From assembly GCA_963969495.1 (NCBI GenBank), contig OZ018329.1, forward strand, positions 148,860,502 to 148,924,501: 64,000 bases of DNA. Reading direction: 5' to 3'. Below the pieces are notes generated by a model. It saw nothing but the letters and a program-made list of their open reading frames with translations. It was not told where the DNA came from and did not search any database. Shown in pieces: positions 11,221 to 22,955 of the stretch. Made by a program: the position numbers and the translations under genes. Every line of letters starts with the position of its first letter. Positions within the stretch are counted from its first letter, which is position 1. Source of the DNA: Ceratothoa steindachneri (Eukaryota; Arthropoda; Malacostraca; Isopoda; Cymothoidae).

Positions 11221-13596
11221 ATGTCCCGCAATCTCCCTACCACCTCACTCTACCATACTAGACTCACCGTATCCTAAGTACCTTTTGAGTTTCCCCGTAT
11301 TACATTTATTTCCTGTCATCTCTTATTTCCCTTTCTTTATTTACCCTTGCCACATAGCACAAGTGTCCGATATTCGCTTAAAAGTCATTGGGTTTCCTTA
11401 AAACTTCCTTTATTCTTAATCTCCGGCACTTGTCTACTTCCGTCAACATTTTTCTTGCCTAATCTCTTCATAATAATCGGCATTTGATTACAACAGAGCA
11501 GGTCATAGTTTAGATTCAGGGAAAATTACTGTACAATTTACATAAACCTTGAATCAGCTGTTGATCGACTTGGTCCTATTTAGTAACAAGACGTGTTTTC
11601 AGAAAATGAAATTTGATTTTCCACTAGAAATCAAAATTCCCTTAAATTTCCTTCAGAATGGCATCAACTATGTTTTTTAAGTCTTCCAAATTACTGGAAT
11701 GAATAAATTCCCATGAAAGTGAAAACACTATTAACAAATTGAGGAGTAGTAACTTAAATTTATTAAAGGCAGGGAAAAAACACAGTCCATTCTACTTCAT
11801 TTAATCAAGCTTAAAGTCAGAGATTGTGTTATATATGTACTCCTTCTCCATTCTCTTAAATAGTCAGGGAAACATTTTACCAAGTTTTAAAATCAACTAA
11901 ATTGAATTTAAAGTAACCGCTTCAAATGATACAACAAATTTGCAATATTTAAGTTTGAAGTAGCACGAATATTTTAACAAAAAAATAGCAGGTAGCATTT
12001 AGCTTTAAATGTACTTTCTAGGCAACCAGGAGTACAATGCGTGGTTAAGTGAAATACTCTATGTCCAGCGACAGCAAATTATCTGTAAAAATTTCTATAT
12101 TTAATGTATAGGATCTATTAAACAAAATTCAGGCTTATATGTGTGATATTTAGAATTTTTTTATATAATAGCTTGAAAATATCTTTTAGAAAAACAAAGA
12201 GCAGAGAGTAGGTGAGTTTCAAGCACTAAATTAGGTGTGCGGAGCACTTTGGACTAATACTCCTGTCGAGGACTCTACAATCGCTGTTGCTACACAAATT
12301 CAGTGCTGTTAAGAGAATTTCTCCGAGCGTAATTATAGCCAACATTAAGAATGAAACTAGAACACAATGCCAATCATGTTTGAATTTGACTCAGGGCAGC
12401 ATTAAAATAAACTCTAACTTTTCTTCTAGGGCGAAAAAGAGGAGAGTTCCATGAAACACCTTAATAACCGAATTTTCCCTTTTCTTATCTGATTTATAAC
12501 TACAATACCTAAATGTTAGCAATTAAATCCAGCTCGTGATAGTGAAAAAACAGATAAGAATCCCTGCAATTTTGGATGCTTCGTTGACAATTTGACGGAG
12601 TTTATTGCACTCCTATTCTATAACGCTCTCAGTAGATTCTATTTTACTGTCTATTTTAGTATTTCCTTACATTTTCGCTTTCCTTTAATTCATCTATTTC
12701 TTCACGAACAAATTTTCGAAAAAATGTGGCTTCCTTCAATTAAAATAATTACAAATAATTGATTAGTAGGATCGGGTATTCAACGTAAATTCCTCAAAGA
12801 ATTAATTTATGTGATTATTTTGGTATTTGCTGGATTACAATTGCTAAAATAAAGATTCGAAGTAAACGCAAGTGGTTAATCTCTTCTTAAGGCGAGTTAT
12901 TGCCGCAAAGTTTTCTTGTTGCTTTTGAGAAATATGTAGAGCTTTAAATACCAATCATGTCTACTAGTAGTTATAAGGTACCTTCTTTCTCTAAAATGCC
13001 AAAGGTACCCGGTGGGAGCACGAGAAAAATGAGATTAAGCATGAATGAAATGTTGTATCATCCTTTGTTAGAGCCGTTAGATTTAACTGATAATTCCAAA
13101 GAGCGAACAATTTAATCGTTTATTTGGGGAAATCGAATCCGAAAGCAGATTTGTACTAAAGAGAAAATATGTTCAATTTATGTGGACTTTATTTAAACTT
13201 GAATAAATATTTAGAGGCATAATGTCTGCGCTCGTTTCTCTTAAACGAAGAATTCGTTAATACGGTTTACATTTCACCTCTACGTATTTTCCGATATTGC
13301 CAACCGAAATTGGAACTTCTAAGACAAGAAATTTACAAAGTAAAACAAGCTCTCGTTCCACAAAGACAAAGACACCCGAACCTTAGCCATGGTAAACACT
13401 CAAACAAACTAATGAAATGAACCATCCTTTTTTCCTTAACAAATTATGGAGCAAAGAGTAATATACTGTGGGAGCAGATAGGGCTCTCCGAAGAAATTGG
13501 TGAATCATCTGAGATGTATCCTAAGAAGTCACGCTTTGAAGTCACGTTTAAAGCATGTGCAATATTAGGGGCTTAATTTGTTCCGTTTGTGTGTAG
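11221..13596. other. Unassigned AT-rich interior
   Basis: Long AT-rich stretch between the two groups of coding-like relics. No frame, repeat or terminal structure recognised on either strand. Confidence 0.45.
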
Positions 13597-14649
13597 AAAT
13601 GGTATAAAGCGAGTGATTGCGTACGAGGTCAAATAGGAACAGAACTCGAGTCATACTTTTGCGGTAAAGAACAGCATATAGGTCTTGATTGTCTCCAGCG
13701 GGTAGGTGGCCAGTTTACTTTTGGCACCAATGAGAGCAGGGCTAGAAATTTAGGGACAAGGGTCAGATGCCCGCATTGCGGTACCATTTGGGTAAGGACT
13801 TCCGCAGTGAGGGATAATTTGTTGGAAATAAGGTATCTAGTGACGGACCGAACCAAAATTAGGAAGAGCAGCTACCATGAGGTGGGTCCTTCTAGATGGC
13901 AAAATTGAGTGAGAGTACTTCCTAGGGCAGGAATGATACGCCTGGGGGATGTAAAGCACATGAAAAGAAAAGTGTTTGGAAATAGAGTAAGAAAAAATAA
14001 TGAATCGGAATGAAATAGTGGATGGGCTCAAGGTTTTTTGGCGTTTAATGAGATAACTGAAATTATGCATTCTACTGTCCTTTCAGGATGATCGTATTAT
14101 ATTCTTTAGGTTATCCCAAAGCTTGGGTACAGTTCGATTGTCTTCCAGCTAGCGATGGAAAAAGTGCGTGTTTCAGCGATAGGTGAGGTCAACGAACGGG
14201 CGATTTTAGGCATCGCGAAGCATTGAAGCTAATATTCGCGATTGAGCAGTTTTAGATCCGCAGGTTATTTATTCTTCGGATTCATGATTGGGATAGTAGC
14301 ATGGTTAGTAGATAGTAGTGCTTGTCCATGTAATTTTAAATTCGGTGATATCCAATTTTAGTAGAGACGGCCGAACATTAGCTAAGGCCTTAATGAAAAG
14401 GATATTGGCCATCGTTTATGGAAAGGGTGGACAGTTCGTGATGAAAATGGATTTGAATTAACGGGAATTGGTTTAATTGTTTATCAATAAAAAAGTGGTA
14501 TAAAGCATGTGACATCACACCTTCTCGAGAGTCCGGATACAATTAAACGAATAAATAGAACCGTAGGTAGAATGGTAAATTTGGGTCTGGTTGAAGGATA
14601 CGTAATTGATTGGGTAGATAGGCGCTATGACGTCATGTTCGTTTTATAA
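13597..14649 (+). pseudogene. Unassigned coding-like relics, plus strand
   Basis: A 103-codon open stretch without an ATG runs 13597-13908 and includes two Cys-rich parts (YFCGKEQHIGLDC and RCPHCGTIW), possibly a zinc-binding protein. It is followed by frames at 14100-14226 (IVFQLAMEKVRVSAIGE) and 14401-14649 (83 codons with one internal stop; GWTVRDENGFELTGIG, later YVIDWVDRRYDV). Composition is protein-like and unlike the AT-rich flanks, but I cannot name a family. They may be former genes of the long-arm element. Homology search of the three translated pieces would decide. Confidence 0.4.
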
Positions 14650-15588
14650 TGGAACTAGGCACGAAAGTAAAAGGGCTTTTCAAGGGCAGTTATTTCTAAC
14701 AACGGTGCATGAAGTATGGCCCCCCAAATTTACATCTGGATTTAGCAAGGTCTTGAAGAAAAAGCCTCATTTGTAGTACCCTCCAGTGGATTATTCGTTA
14801 CTAGTACGTAGGAATTACATTGGTAACAAGTAAGGCATAAGTCCGCGGTATATGGGTCCCTTCAAGGTTATATATTGTAATCAGGATGAAGTCTCATGTG
14901 ATAGGCAAGTGGTTTGATACTCTTGAGTATGTGTCGCTAGCGGAGTGAATGGTATTGGTGGTATCACAAAGCCTTTAAATCTGAGCTAGGGATAAATGTG
15001 AAATACTATAAAAGTGGGGCAGGGGAAGGCAATATCAATGCAGAAGGAAGTCTGGATATTTATATAATTACATTTTGTACAAAGTACTAAAGTACTTCTG
15101 AAACAGGACAATTAATAGCTACCTAGGAAAGCCCAAGTAGGAATTTAGAGTATTTGAAGGCTATGAGAGATGGAATCTCTGGTTGGGGTAGATTTGGGAT
15201 GCCAGAGATGTCCCGTAATGTCCCGGAATCTTCTTTACTCTTGTTATCTTTCGGGCTATTACATTTTCCCTAATTCTACGGACACTTCTGTTTTTTTTTG
15301 CTCCAATACCTCGAGAGTTTGCTTCTTTCGGACGTACACAATTAGTCTGACGAGGAGGGTGAGATGATCCTAATCAAATGAGATACGCCCTTGCAGAATC
15401 TGCGTGAGAGAAATTGAGTATCGATTTCTGTGTTAAACTTGTAGATAAAGTCTGTATTTTGTATATTTTAATTGATTTTGAGAGATATTTAATAGATTTT
15501 TTAAATAGTTTGAATGTTATGGTTTTGTATTGTTCATCGCCCTCATTTGTCGTTATTAATATTGTGAATAGGATTAAAGTATAGTTAT
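14650..15588. other. Unassigned interior before the right arm
   Basis: Somewhat purine-rich on plus up to about 15100, then mixed. The 65-codon open frame at 15170-15367 has no recognisable motif. No repeat seen. Confidence 0.4.
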
Positions 15589-17008
15589 TGTCGAGGTTTA
15601 GTGAGTGGGTAATCCCAGTCCCACTTCCTGGACATATATTTTATTACCGCACCGAGGTGAAGCGGAGGTGAAGTGTATCCAATACACCTATGTAGCCACT
15701 TCCGGTGAATAAGAATAACCTCGGTGCTTCCCTTTTGATAAAAATTAAGATAATGATCCCCTGAGTGTGTCGTCACTCAGTAAAAGCCAGTCATGGGTAC
15801 ATCGGTGTAATATTGAGATTTAAGCCGAGTGGATTGCTTAATAATTGCCAAATGATCGTCCAAACTAGTTAAAACACACAGACACAAAAATAATGTTTAA
15901 TGTACATGAATTAGAAATAAGAAAAAACGTATATAGATATAAATAGAATTAATCTTTGCCCTGAATAAGTAAGTCTACAACATGTCGTGGGGATTATACT
16001 TGAAAATTACTCACTAGGATGCTTGCGTCTTAATGGCACCCGACAGAATGAATTGAATAATATTATTGAATTAATCACTGAATTAATCACTTCTAATCCT
16101 CGAGGTTATGGACTCGGGATGGGAATTCTAGTTCACAAATAAACTGGTGAAGTTAGGGGAGGGAATAATTTACATTAACGATACCTTTGAGTTCGTAAGT
16201 ATTTTTGAGAATGATGGTGAAGATCTTCTTCTGGTGACGATGGTCGCACTTATTCCGGCCGTCCGAGGATACCAAATGAGAAGGAAATCCTAGACCAGTG
16301 ATCTACTGATCCTATGCCGGATCACGAAGGCGAGCCAAACTGTGGCTCAAATCGGAGTTCTTCTTCCTCGAAGTGACTGTCCGATTATTCGGCTCCTGGA
16401 GTGGGTAGCTAAAACCGATTACCTAGCTTCGTCTAGGGTAATCCACAGAAAGTGGTCCTGTATAACCTCAGACTCTGAATGAAAAGGCCTGCGAGAAGTT
16501 TGGCACCTATAAGTACCGTGACGGAAACCCACACATTCTCCGAAGTTTCTTTCTTACAACGGGCGAACTGTTTCTACAGTATTGTTGGACGAGCTCTCCT
16601 TACAACGTAGTTCCAAGATCTTCTGCTTGACTCCAGGGAGAAATTTCCCTTTTATTTCCCTCACGAGCAAAAATCAAGAGAGACCACCGAATTCTCATAA
16701 AATCCGTATCGCGGTGTGAAGGACCTTTTCATCTGCTGCCAGACAGAGTAAATCTTTCACACCTTCGCTCCACGTCGCAGTTTACGACGGCGCGAAAACT
16801 TGGACCTTCGTTGGCTAGCAGGTGTCTTTTAGCGGCAGACATTTTCATGAAAGGCCTTCTCGAATTTGGTTGTCTCAAAGGCGCGAAAAGGGGCGAAGGG
16901 AATTCGAGGCGAAAGGTGAATTTGGAATACGGGAGGGAAACGCAGCTTGTGTTGGAGTATTTCTGCGTACACTAATATACGTGGTATTTAGACTTCTATA
17001 GTTATAGT
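15589..17008 (-). repeat. Right long inverted arm
   Basis: Reverse complement of the left arm (736-3278), with only one copy (about 16221-16625) of the unit that is four-fold on the left. Many point differences and small indels separate the arms, so they are old or not under strong gene conversion. Similarity ends near 17008 outside and exactly at TGTCGAGG (15589) inside. Confidence 0.85.
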
Positions 17009-18394
17009 TGCTTAGCAATGTAATTTCAAGTGACAAAAAATGAACTTTTATCTTCCTGAACGCTAAGCTTCTTATGGTAACGGACTTTAAGAAATATATG
17101 TAAATTAAATGAAAAAATAGCTTTGCAAAGATATGTGAGAATTCCTAGGAAGACCAGTTCAAAGGTGTTCGACTTTGACTCAAGCCTTCGACCACAAAAC
17201 CTGTTAAATTCTAAAGGGGTCCGTGTAAAAGATGGAGTTAGGCGAGATATAAATAAACTATCATTCCGCCACCATCATCGTTCTTTCTAGTGCTGGAAAA
17301 TTCAAATCCCAACTCTTCCGCAGCGACTCACCACCAACCGGCCTGTGGGGGCAATATAGAGCAAGGGATTTCTTTGTTCGAGACACCTTGTCTAGTTTTT
17401 GAAATTTTAATTTTGTAAGTTAGAGTCTAACGATTCATTAATATTATTTTAAATTTAATATTATAAATTAGGAAGCGATCGACAAATAAGTCTCGTTAAC
17501 CACAATTAGGTTAGAGAATTAATCTATGTTTGTAGTGTGCTTAAGTCTGCCACAATTTTTCGGAGATTTTGGCAATAATTCTTTTTTTTGTGAATTTAAA
17601 ATCTTTGCGCTGAAAGTAGTTTAATGACGACTATTTTGTAAATATTTCCATATGAATCATTTTGTCTAGGTAGCTAATAGGTTGGTCATTTTGGCTATTC
17701 ATATTTTCATTTTTGTTCTTGGGTATTTTCATTGATTATTGTAAATATTGGAAGTAGGGAGAGAGTTCAAGAGGCAGTGATTATAGGTATGTATGGAAAT
17801 TTGTTGTTGTTTTTTTTGTTTCGTTTCCATGATGATTCAGACCCGATTAGGTAAGGTAGGTTTTCACAAGAGGCAAATAAATGTATAGACTTTCCCTTGT
17901 TATCTTACTTTGGGTAGGGGGATATTCCACTCCTTGTGGGTTCTCTCAGAGGACCGTTGCTTCTTGGATGACCCCATTCTCCATCCTGACGTCAAGCCTC
18001 TTGGCTCTGAGCGTTTCGTTTTTTCTCCCTTGGTGAGACCTGGTGGTGCCCTTAAGAAATTTCATACTGCCCAGCCTCCTCTTTCCTCCTTTATTTGCCT
18101 TTTCTTTTCTTTCTCTTCTTCCCCTATTTCTCCCTCTTTACTGTGACAATAGGTAGAGAGGAAATGAATGCACTTAAATTCTGGTTATGGAAGAAGTTTT
18201 ACCAGAGAAACTACAATAAAAGAGTAAAAGAAAGGGCTGTTTTTCTTCATTAATAATAAAAATAATGCACGCAGTCTTCCTCTTCAACACTGAATGAGAG
18301 CGAAACGAAAGAGATGGATCTTCAAGCCACTCTTTGTTTCCCTGCAAAGACGTTTGGGGAATTAGCATGATGATACATTGATGGTTGCATAACC
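17009..18394. other. Unassigned flank
   Basis: AT-rich, then pyrimidine-rich around 18060-18140. Open frame 17910-18146 has no recognisable domain. Nothing else supported. Confidence 0.45.
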
Positions 18395-18427
18395 TAACCA
18401 CCCTACGCAGCAAGCCAGTTCAATTCG

Positions 18428-18964
18428 GTGCCGGTATTAAACCCAAATAAATGGGGGTGTCATGAAAGTGATCCGTTAGTAAAACCTTTGCCAAAACCAA
18501 AAATAATGATGAAGTCAAGTCAAAGAGTCTTCAATGAGACAGTGCTAAACATCATATGGTCATATGCTCCTCAAGTTAGCTGTAAAGAGAAAGAAAAGGA
18601 TATCTTTTGGGGAAAGAGAGATCATAAAGTAAGGGAAAAAATGATTGTAGGTGAAGACCTGAAGGGATATGTGGGAACAAATAGACGAGTAATTGAAAGC
18701 ATGCACGGTGGTCGCTGTATGGGAGAAAGAAATGGGGAGGGGGAGAGGATTGTGGACATTGCAGTGGCTTTTGATCTTGCCAAAAGGGAAACCCAGTTTG
18801 TGACTTATAAGACCGCAGGAAAAGAAAGTAAAATCGACTTCCTGATGTGTACACGATCTCATCTAAAAGAAGTTAAGAAGTGTAAAGTCATTAATACGGA
18901 GAAGTATTGGGAAAGAAACAGAAAGGAAGGCCCCCAGGGAAACAGAGATGTGGTGGAGGAATGA
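18428..18964 (+). pseudogene. LINE endonuclease (EEP fold), truncated
   Basis: 178 codons, mostly open. Matches the AP-endonuclease-like domain of LINEs annotated in many genomes as craniofacial development protein 2-like: VLNIIWSYAPQVSC, then IVGEDLKGYVG (the DxNxHVG motif, with Asn and His replaced), RNGEGERIVDIAVAFDLA, and SKIDFLMCTRSHLKEVK (the QIDYxL motif). The first third of the domain, with the catalytic Glu, is absent. The domain would nick the target DNA to prime reverse transcription; this copy cannot, since key residues are changed or missing. Confidence 0.8.
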
Positions 18965-19249
18965 CGAGGGGCAGGAAGGATTTAAAGCGAAGAGAAAATG
19001 GGATACTTCATGGATTCAGAAAGCAATCAAAGCAAAGAGAAACTGGGATACTTCAGGGATGCAGGAAAACTGAGATAATTATAAGCTTAGGAAAGAAAAA
19101 GCCAGGAAAGTCGTAGCAACAACAAAGGCCTGTGCACTGGACGAAGTCTAGGATGCTTTGGAAAAACCAGACGGGAAGAAAGGAAGATCCATCAAATAGC
19201 GAATGCTGAGACAAGTCAACCAAGGATTACACTCAGATAAATCAGATAA

Positions 19250-20196
19250 AGGATGAACACGATGTGGTCTTGAACGACCAAGATAAGATCAAGGACAGGT
19301 GGAGGGAATATTTAAAAAACCTACTGAATGAGAAAAATGTGAGTGTAGTCTTTGGAGATGGTGCCCCAAATAAAGGTTTAACACCAGGAATAACCACGAG
19401 GAAGTAGTATTTGCGCTAAAAAGTTGAAAAATGGTAAATCAGTCGGCCCTGTTTAGATAACTGTAGAGGTGTCAAAGTGACTGGGAAAGGAACAGATAGA
19501 CCTTTTGTGGCATTTAATGAAAAAGTTCTAGCATCAGGAAGAAATGTCAGAGAAGTGGAGGAATCGTACGATTTTCCCTATTTATAAGGAGAAAGTGGAC
19601 GTCCAGGACTGTGGGAACTATCGAGGGATAAATTTACTGTCACATACCATGAAGATTTGAAAGAGAATCCTAAAGGGAAGAAACATCTATGGGAGAGGAA
19701 ATGTTTGGCTTTATGCCAAGGAGAGGAAAGACATGCAATACTTGCATTGAAGTAGCTTATAGAAAAACATCAAGAGAAAGAGAATGGACTGAATGTTATG
19801 TTCATAGACCTGGAGAAGGCATATAATTGAGTCCCATGACAGGAGATGTGGAGATACATGAGGGAGGAAGGAATGACAGAAAAATACGTAAGAACCATAC
19901 ATGATATGTATGAAGGAGCGAGAACTCAGGTTAGAAGCAGGATAGGATTGACGGTTTGGATTCCAACTGGAGTAGGTTTACATCAGGGATCCTCTTTAAG
20001 CCCATATCTCTTTGATCTTCTCATGGAAATGTTGGATCAAAGAATTAAGAATCAGCGTCCTTGGTGCATAATCTTTTCGTATGATATCGATCTTTGCAGC
20101 ACAAGTAGGAAGGAGGAGGTGGAGAGAAGACTAGAACCATGGAGAGTGACTTCAGAAGATAAAGGGCTCAAAATCGTTAAAAAGAAGACGGAGTAA
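19250..20196 (+). pseudogene. LINE reverse transcriptase
   Basis: In several frames: an intact stretch ending in DRWREYFKNLLNE, a finger region with VVFALKKLKNGKS, the palm start DVQDCGNYRGINLLS, then the open part 19846-20196 with MYEGARTQVRS, GLHQGSSLSPYLFDLLME, and SYDIDLCSTS where the active site F/YADD normally stands (only the last Asp kept). The last part, EDKGLKIVKKKTE, matches the segment before the thumb. Inactive by the altered catalytic motif as well as by stops. Confidence 0.82.
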
Positions 20197-20850
20197 CCAA
20201 CGTTCAACGAATATCAAGAGTCGGTAATTAGGATGCAAGAATATGAGCTGAAGAAAGTGAGCAGCTTTGAATACCTAGGATTGATGATGGCAGAAGATGG
20301 CGATTGAGATGCATAAATTGCTCATGGAGTAAATCCCGGCTGGAAAACTGGAAAAAGGTAACATGCGTGTTATGCGAGCGCCGAATGAGCATGGAGGTTA
20401 AAGGGAAGGTTTATAATTCTGTGTTAAGACTAGCGATCATCTATTGGGCTTGAACATGAGCAATGCAGAAGGGTCAGGAGAAGAAACTGAATGTAGAAGA
20501 TATGAGGATGCTGAAATGGATGTGTGAAGCGACAAATTTGGATGAGATATGGAGTGAAAAGATAAGAGGAACAACGAAAGTTGGAGAAGTATCAAAGCAA
20601 ACGCATGAAAGATGACTGCAATTGTATTCACATGTAATGAAAAGATATGGAAAATATGTTGGCAGGATGATTATGGAAGTAGATGTGCAGGGGCAAAGGA
20701 AGAGAAGAAGGCCGAAAAAAAGATGGACGGGCAAAATCACTGGCAACCTCAGAGAAAAGGAATTGTCCTGGAAGGAGGCGCAAAAATGAGAATTATTGCA
20801 GAGACGCATCATGAACATCGACCATGCGTGAGAAATCAGACAAGATAAAG
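20197..20850 (+). pseudogene. LINE C-terminal region
   Basis: Frames reading YELKKVSSFEYLGLMMAEDG, later EKIRGTTKVGEVSKQT, then YGKYVGRMIMEV, GKGREEKKAEKKMDG-like basic stretch and the end NLREKELSWKEAQ (20745-20790). This is the connection and C-terminal part that follows the reverse transcriptase in this type of LINE. Broken by several frameshifts. Confidence 0.7.
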
Positions 20851-20855
20851 AGAAA

Positions 20856-21218
20856 GAATCTACATAGTTGCTTGTGTGAGTTGTCGTTTTTTTATAATAT
20901 CCACTACTAGAAGCATTTTTAGCCATAATTTTTGCAGTTTGAAGAATTTGTTCAACCGAAATTATGTGCAGTTGCTACAATATCACGTCACATGATACCA
21001 AATTCTGTTCGGCGTGTTTGGAGTATATTAAATTAGACTTATACTTTATATAACATTTACTGTCAGAGAAGAGAGAGAAAGAATAGACGGTCGCAGTCGT
21101 CCCTTTCAGGAAGAGAAAGAGAAGACACACCTGGTCGACCTTTTTTTTATCCAAGCTAACGAGGCGCAAAATCACGCAGGATGTGCTGGACTGGAGGCAT
21201 GACTTTGCGGAAGCCTGA
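20856..21218. other. Unassigned spacer
   Basis: Region after the LINE without a recognised tail or gene. The minus-strand open frame 20975-21235 has no known motif. Confidence 0.4.
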
Positions 21219-21882
21219 GATGTGCTTAAGAGCACGAAGGGTCCCGCCGGGGATCATCCTATGATGGCGTGAATCAGGCAAAGTTTACCTTGTTCGGCAA
21301 GGCGTCTGTCGACTGGGACCCTCCTACTTCGGGCGCGTAGAAAAGCCCCTCCGTCTTACCCCTATAAAACGTCCGAAGCTAGACTTGGACAGTAGTAAGT
21401 AACCGCCTGTGTCCGGAGTATCCACGAGTATCTGCCAGCTTCCTGTCCCATTTAGTTCCACGCAAACCCTTGCACAACCCGTCAAGCTCCTTGTATTCTC
21501 CTAGAACTCGGGAGAGTCAACCCCGTACATGTTGGTATCCGTTACACGAACGCGACGCGTCAGCTTCTCGATTCGGTATTCTAAACCAGAAGGCAGGATC
21601 TGAGTTCATCTCGCGTAATAGTCGTTTGCCAAGAGCCTATTATTTTGAACTCTACGCCGTCTCTAACAAGGTAGGACTACTCCCTAGGAACAAATCTTCG
21701 AGGTTACCACAACGTGTAACTCTCCTGCGCCAGACCCCCTCCTCCTTTTAAGCCTCCATCATTTGGTTTTGCGTGCGCTCAAAGTCATTTGAGCTACTTG
21801 AAGCCGAGCCTCGTCTACGTCTCTTATGTTTATATACCTTAATTAAAACCCTTTTAATTTTGTAAATATATTATTATCTGCA
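21219..21882 (+). promoter_or_regulatory. CpG-rich block with TATA box, possible solo LTR
   Basis: CpG-rich, unlike both flanks. CCCTATAAAACGTCC at about 21360-21374 is a good TATA box in the plus direction. The block could run from TGTGCTTAAGAGC (21219) to TATTATCTGCA (21882), which gives TG...CA ends like an LTR, but no target duplication was found. The alternative is a promoter of an unannotated gene; the downstream open frame 21470-21751 has no recognisable domain. Confidence 0.3.
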
Positions 21883-22940
21883 TAGTAGTAAAGTATATTT
21901 TTTTACTCCGTTTCTATTACTTCAGAACCTTTCCAAGATAAGATAAGCATCGGCCAACCTAAATGGCACTCTGAAACTTAATTGCGCTCTGATTTGTATT
22001 TATAATTTTCCCCACGCTCATAACGGATTAATCCGTCTATAGGCCTCCCTCCCTCGGGCTGAGGAATTTTGAAAAGGGTTGGGTTCTAACATCAACCTAT
22101 GACATTTACCAAAATATAAATTAAATTTCGTAAAATTTTTGACGTTATTGCGGTAATTTCAAGCAGTACTGTCGAAATACGTTGAAACGGCGTCTTTCAA
22201 AACAACGATGCAAAAATTTCAACAATTTTTCACTTTTTCCAGCTTAATTAACTTTATATATTTAGTTAATATTTAATCATCGGCATCACAAAATTATTCG
22301 CATTAGCAATTACCTAGTTTTATATAATTATATATAATTATATCATCGTTAACTTACTGTTGTTCGTAACATTTTAAAAAATGTGACATGATTAATTTTG
22401 GCAAAGTACAACAGTGTAAGAGAACACTTTTAGGTCGAGTCTTGAATGAATGCCGATTTTTTTTCATCTCCATATTGAAAGCGCAAGAGCAACGAGGCTA
22501 AAGCGCAATGACAACGAGGCCGAATCACGCACAAAGCTTATACAGAGAGATCTGTAAACGAAGTGGCGAAAATAGAACGAGTGAAAATGTGTGGAAGTTT
22601 TATAGTCGCATATCGTCCTCGTACATGCATTGGAGACGGGATGGAAAACTGGAAATGTTGGGGCCTGGAGGGCACCCAAATTTTCAGAGCTCACCTGATC
22701 ATACCCTTGCGAGTTGATTGGCCGAAAGAAAACTTCCTTTCGAAAATTCACCGCAGGGTGTGAATAGTTTAATCGGAAGAGTAAAGGGGTGAATGCTTAG
22801 CAAGAGGAAGAGAATAAGAACAAAAGGGGAAGTCCCTCCATTGACGTTTTGTGAGAAGATGATAAATGGTTATCGCATTGATGGTTTCTCATGGTTCAAA
22901 TCACTTACAAGCGCCTTTGAATGACTAAATGAGGCTTCAG
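21883..22940. other. Unassigned stretch
   Basis: Contains short AT palindromes near 22318-22345 and a less AT-rich part at 22440-22790 with overlapping open frames on both strands, none recognisable. No element ends found. Confidence 0.4.
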
Positions 22941-22955
22941 CCACTAGATGGTGCC
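22941..22955 (+). promoter_or_regulatory. CTCF-like motif, one mismatch
   Basis: CCACTAGATGGTGCC fits the CTCF core consensus (CCASYAGRKGGCRS) except T for C at position 12. The neighbourhood resembles that of the perfect match at 49692, so both could be copies of one dispersed repeat. Binding cannot be inferred from sequence alone. Confidence 0.25.

Larger units (their letters stand above)
736..17008. mobile_element. Large element bounded by long inverted arms (~16.3 kb)
   Basis: Two arms read as reverse complements of each other: 736-3278 and 15589-17008. Pairing is seen along the whole right arm, for example the outer block around 745-960 with 16780-17000, the block at 2640-2710 with 16140-16220, and the inner block 3000-3278 with 15589-15860. 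Between them are unassigned coding relics on both strands, one mariner relic carrying a Harbinger insertion, and an hAT end. Size and long terminal inverted repeats would fit a decayed Polinton/Maverick or a giant foldback element, but no polymerase, integrase, ATPase or capsid motif was seen, and no target duplication could be fixed. Two independent insertions of the same repeat in opposite orientation remain possible. Confidence 0.6.
18395..20855 (+). mobile_element. Non-LTR retrotransposon (LINE), decayed, about 2.5 kb
   Basis: Order on plus: a leader (TACGCAGCAAGCCAG, GGTGCCGGTATTAAACCC) of a kind I recall in front of endonuclease-type LINEs in other animals, then an endonuclease part (18428-18964), a reverse transcriptase (about 19250-20196) and the C-terminal region (20197-20850). 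The N-terminal part of the endonuclease is missing, because the leader runs straight into its middle. Many stops and frameshifts are present, so the copy is dead. No poly-A tail or target duplication was found. The clade (RTE-like versus another endonuclease-type clade) cannot be settled by eye. Confidence 0.82.

Noticed and set aside
22440..22790. Overlapping frames on both strands in a less AT-rich patch
   Set aside because: No motif, and frames on both strands are similarly open, as expected from composition.
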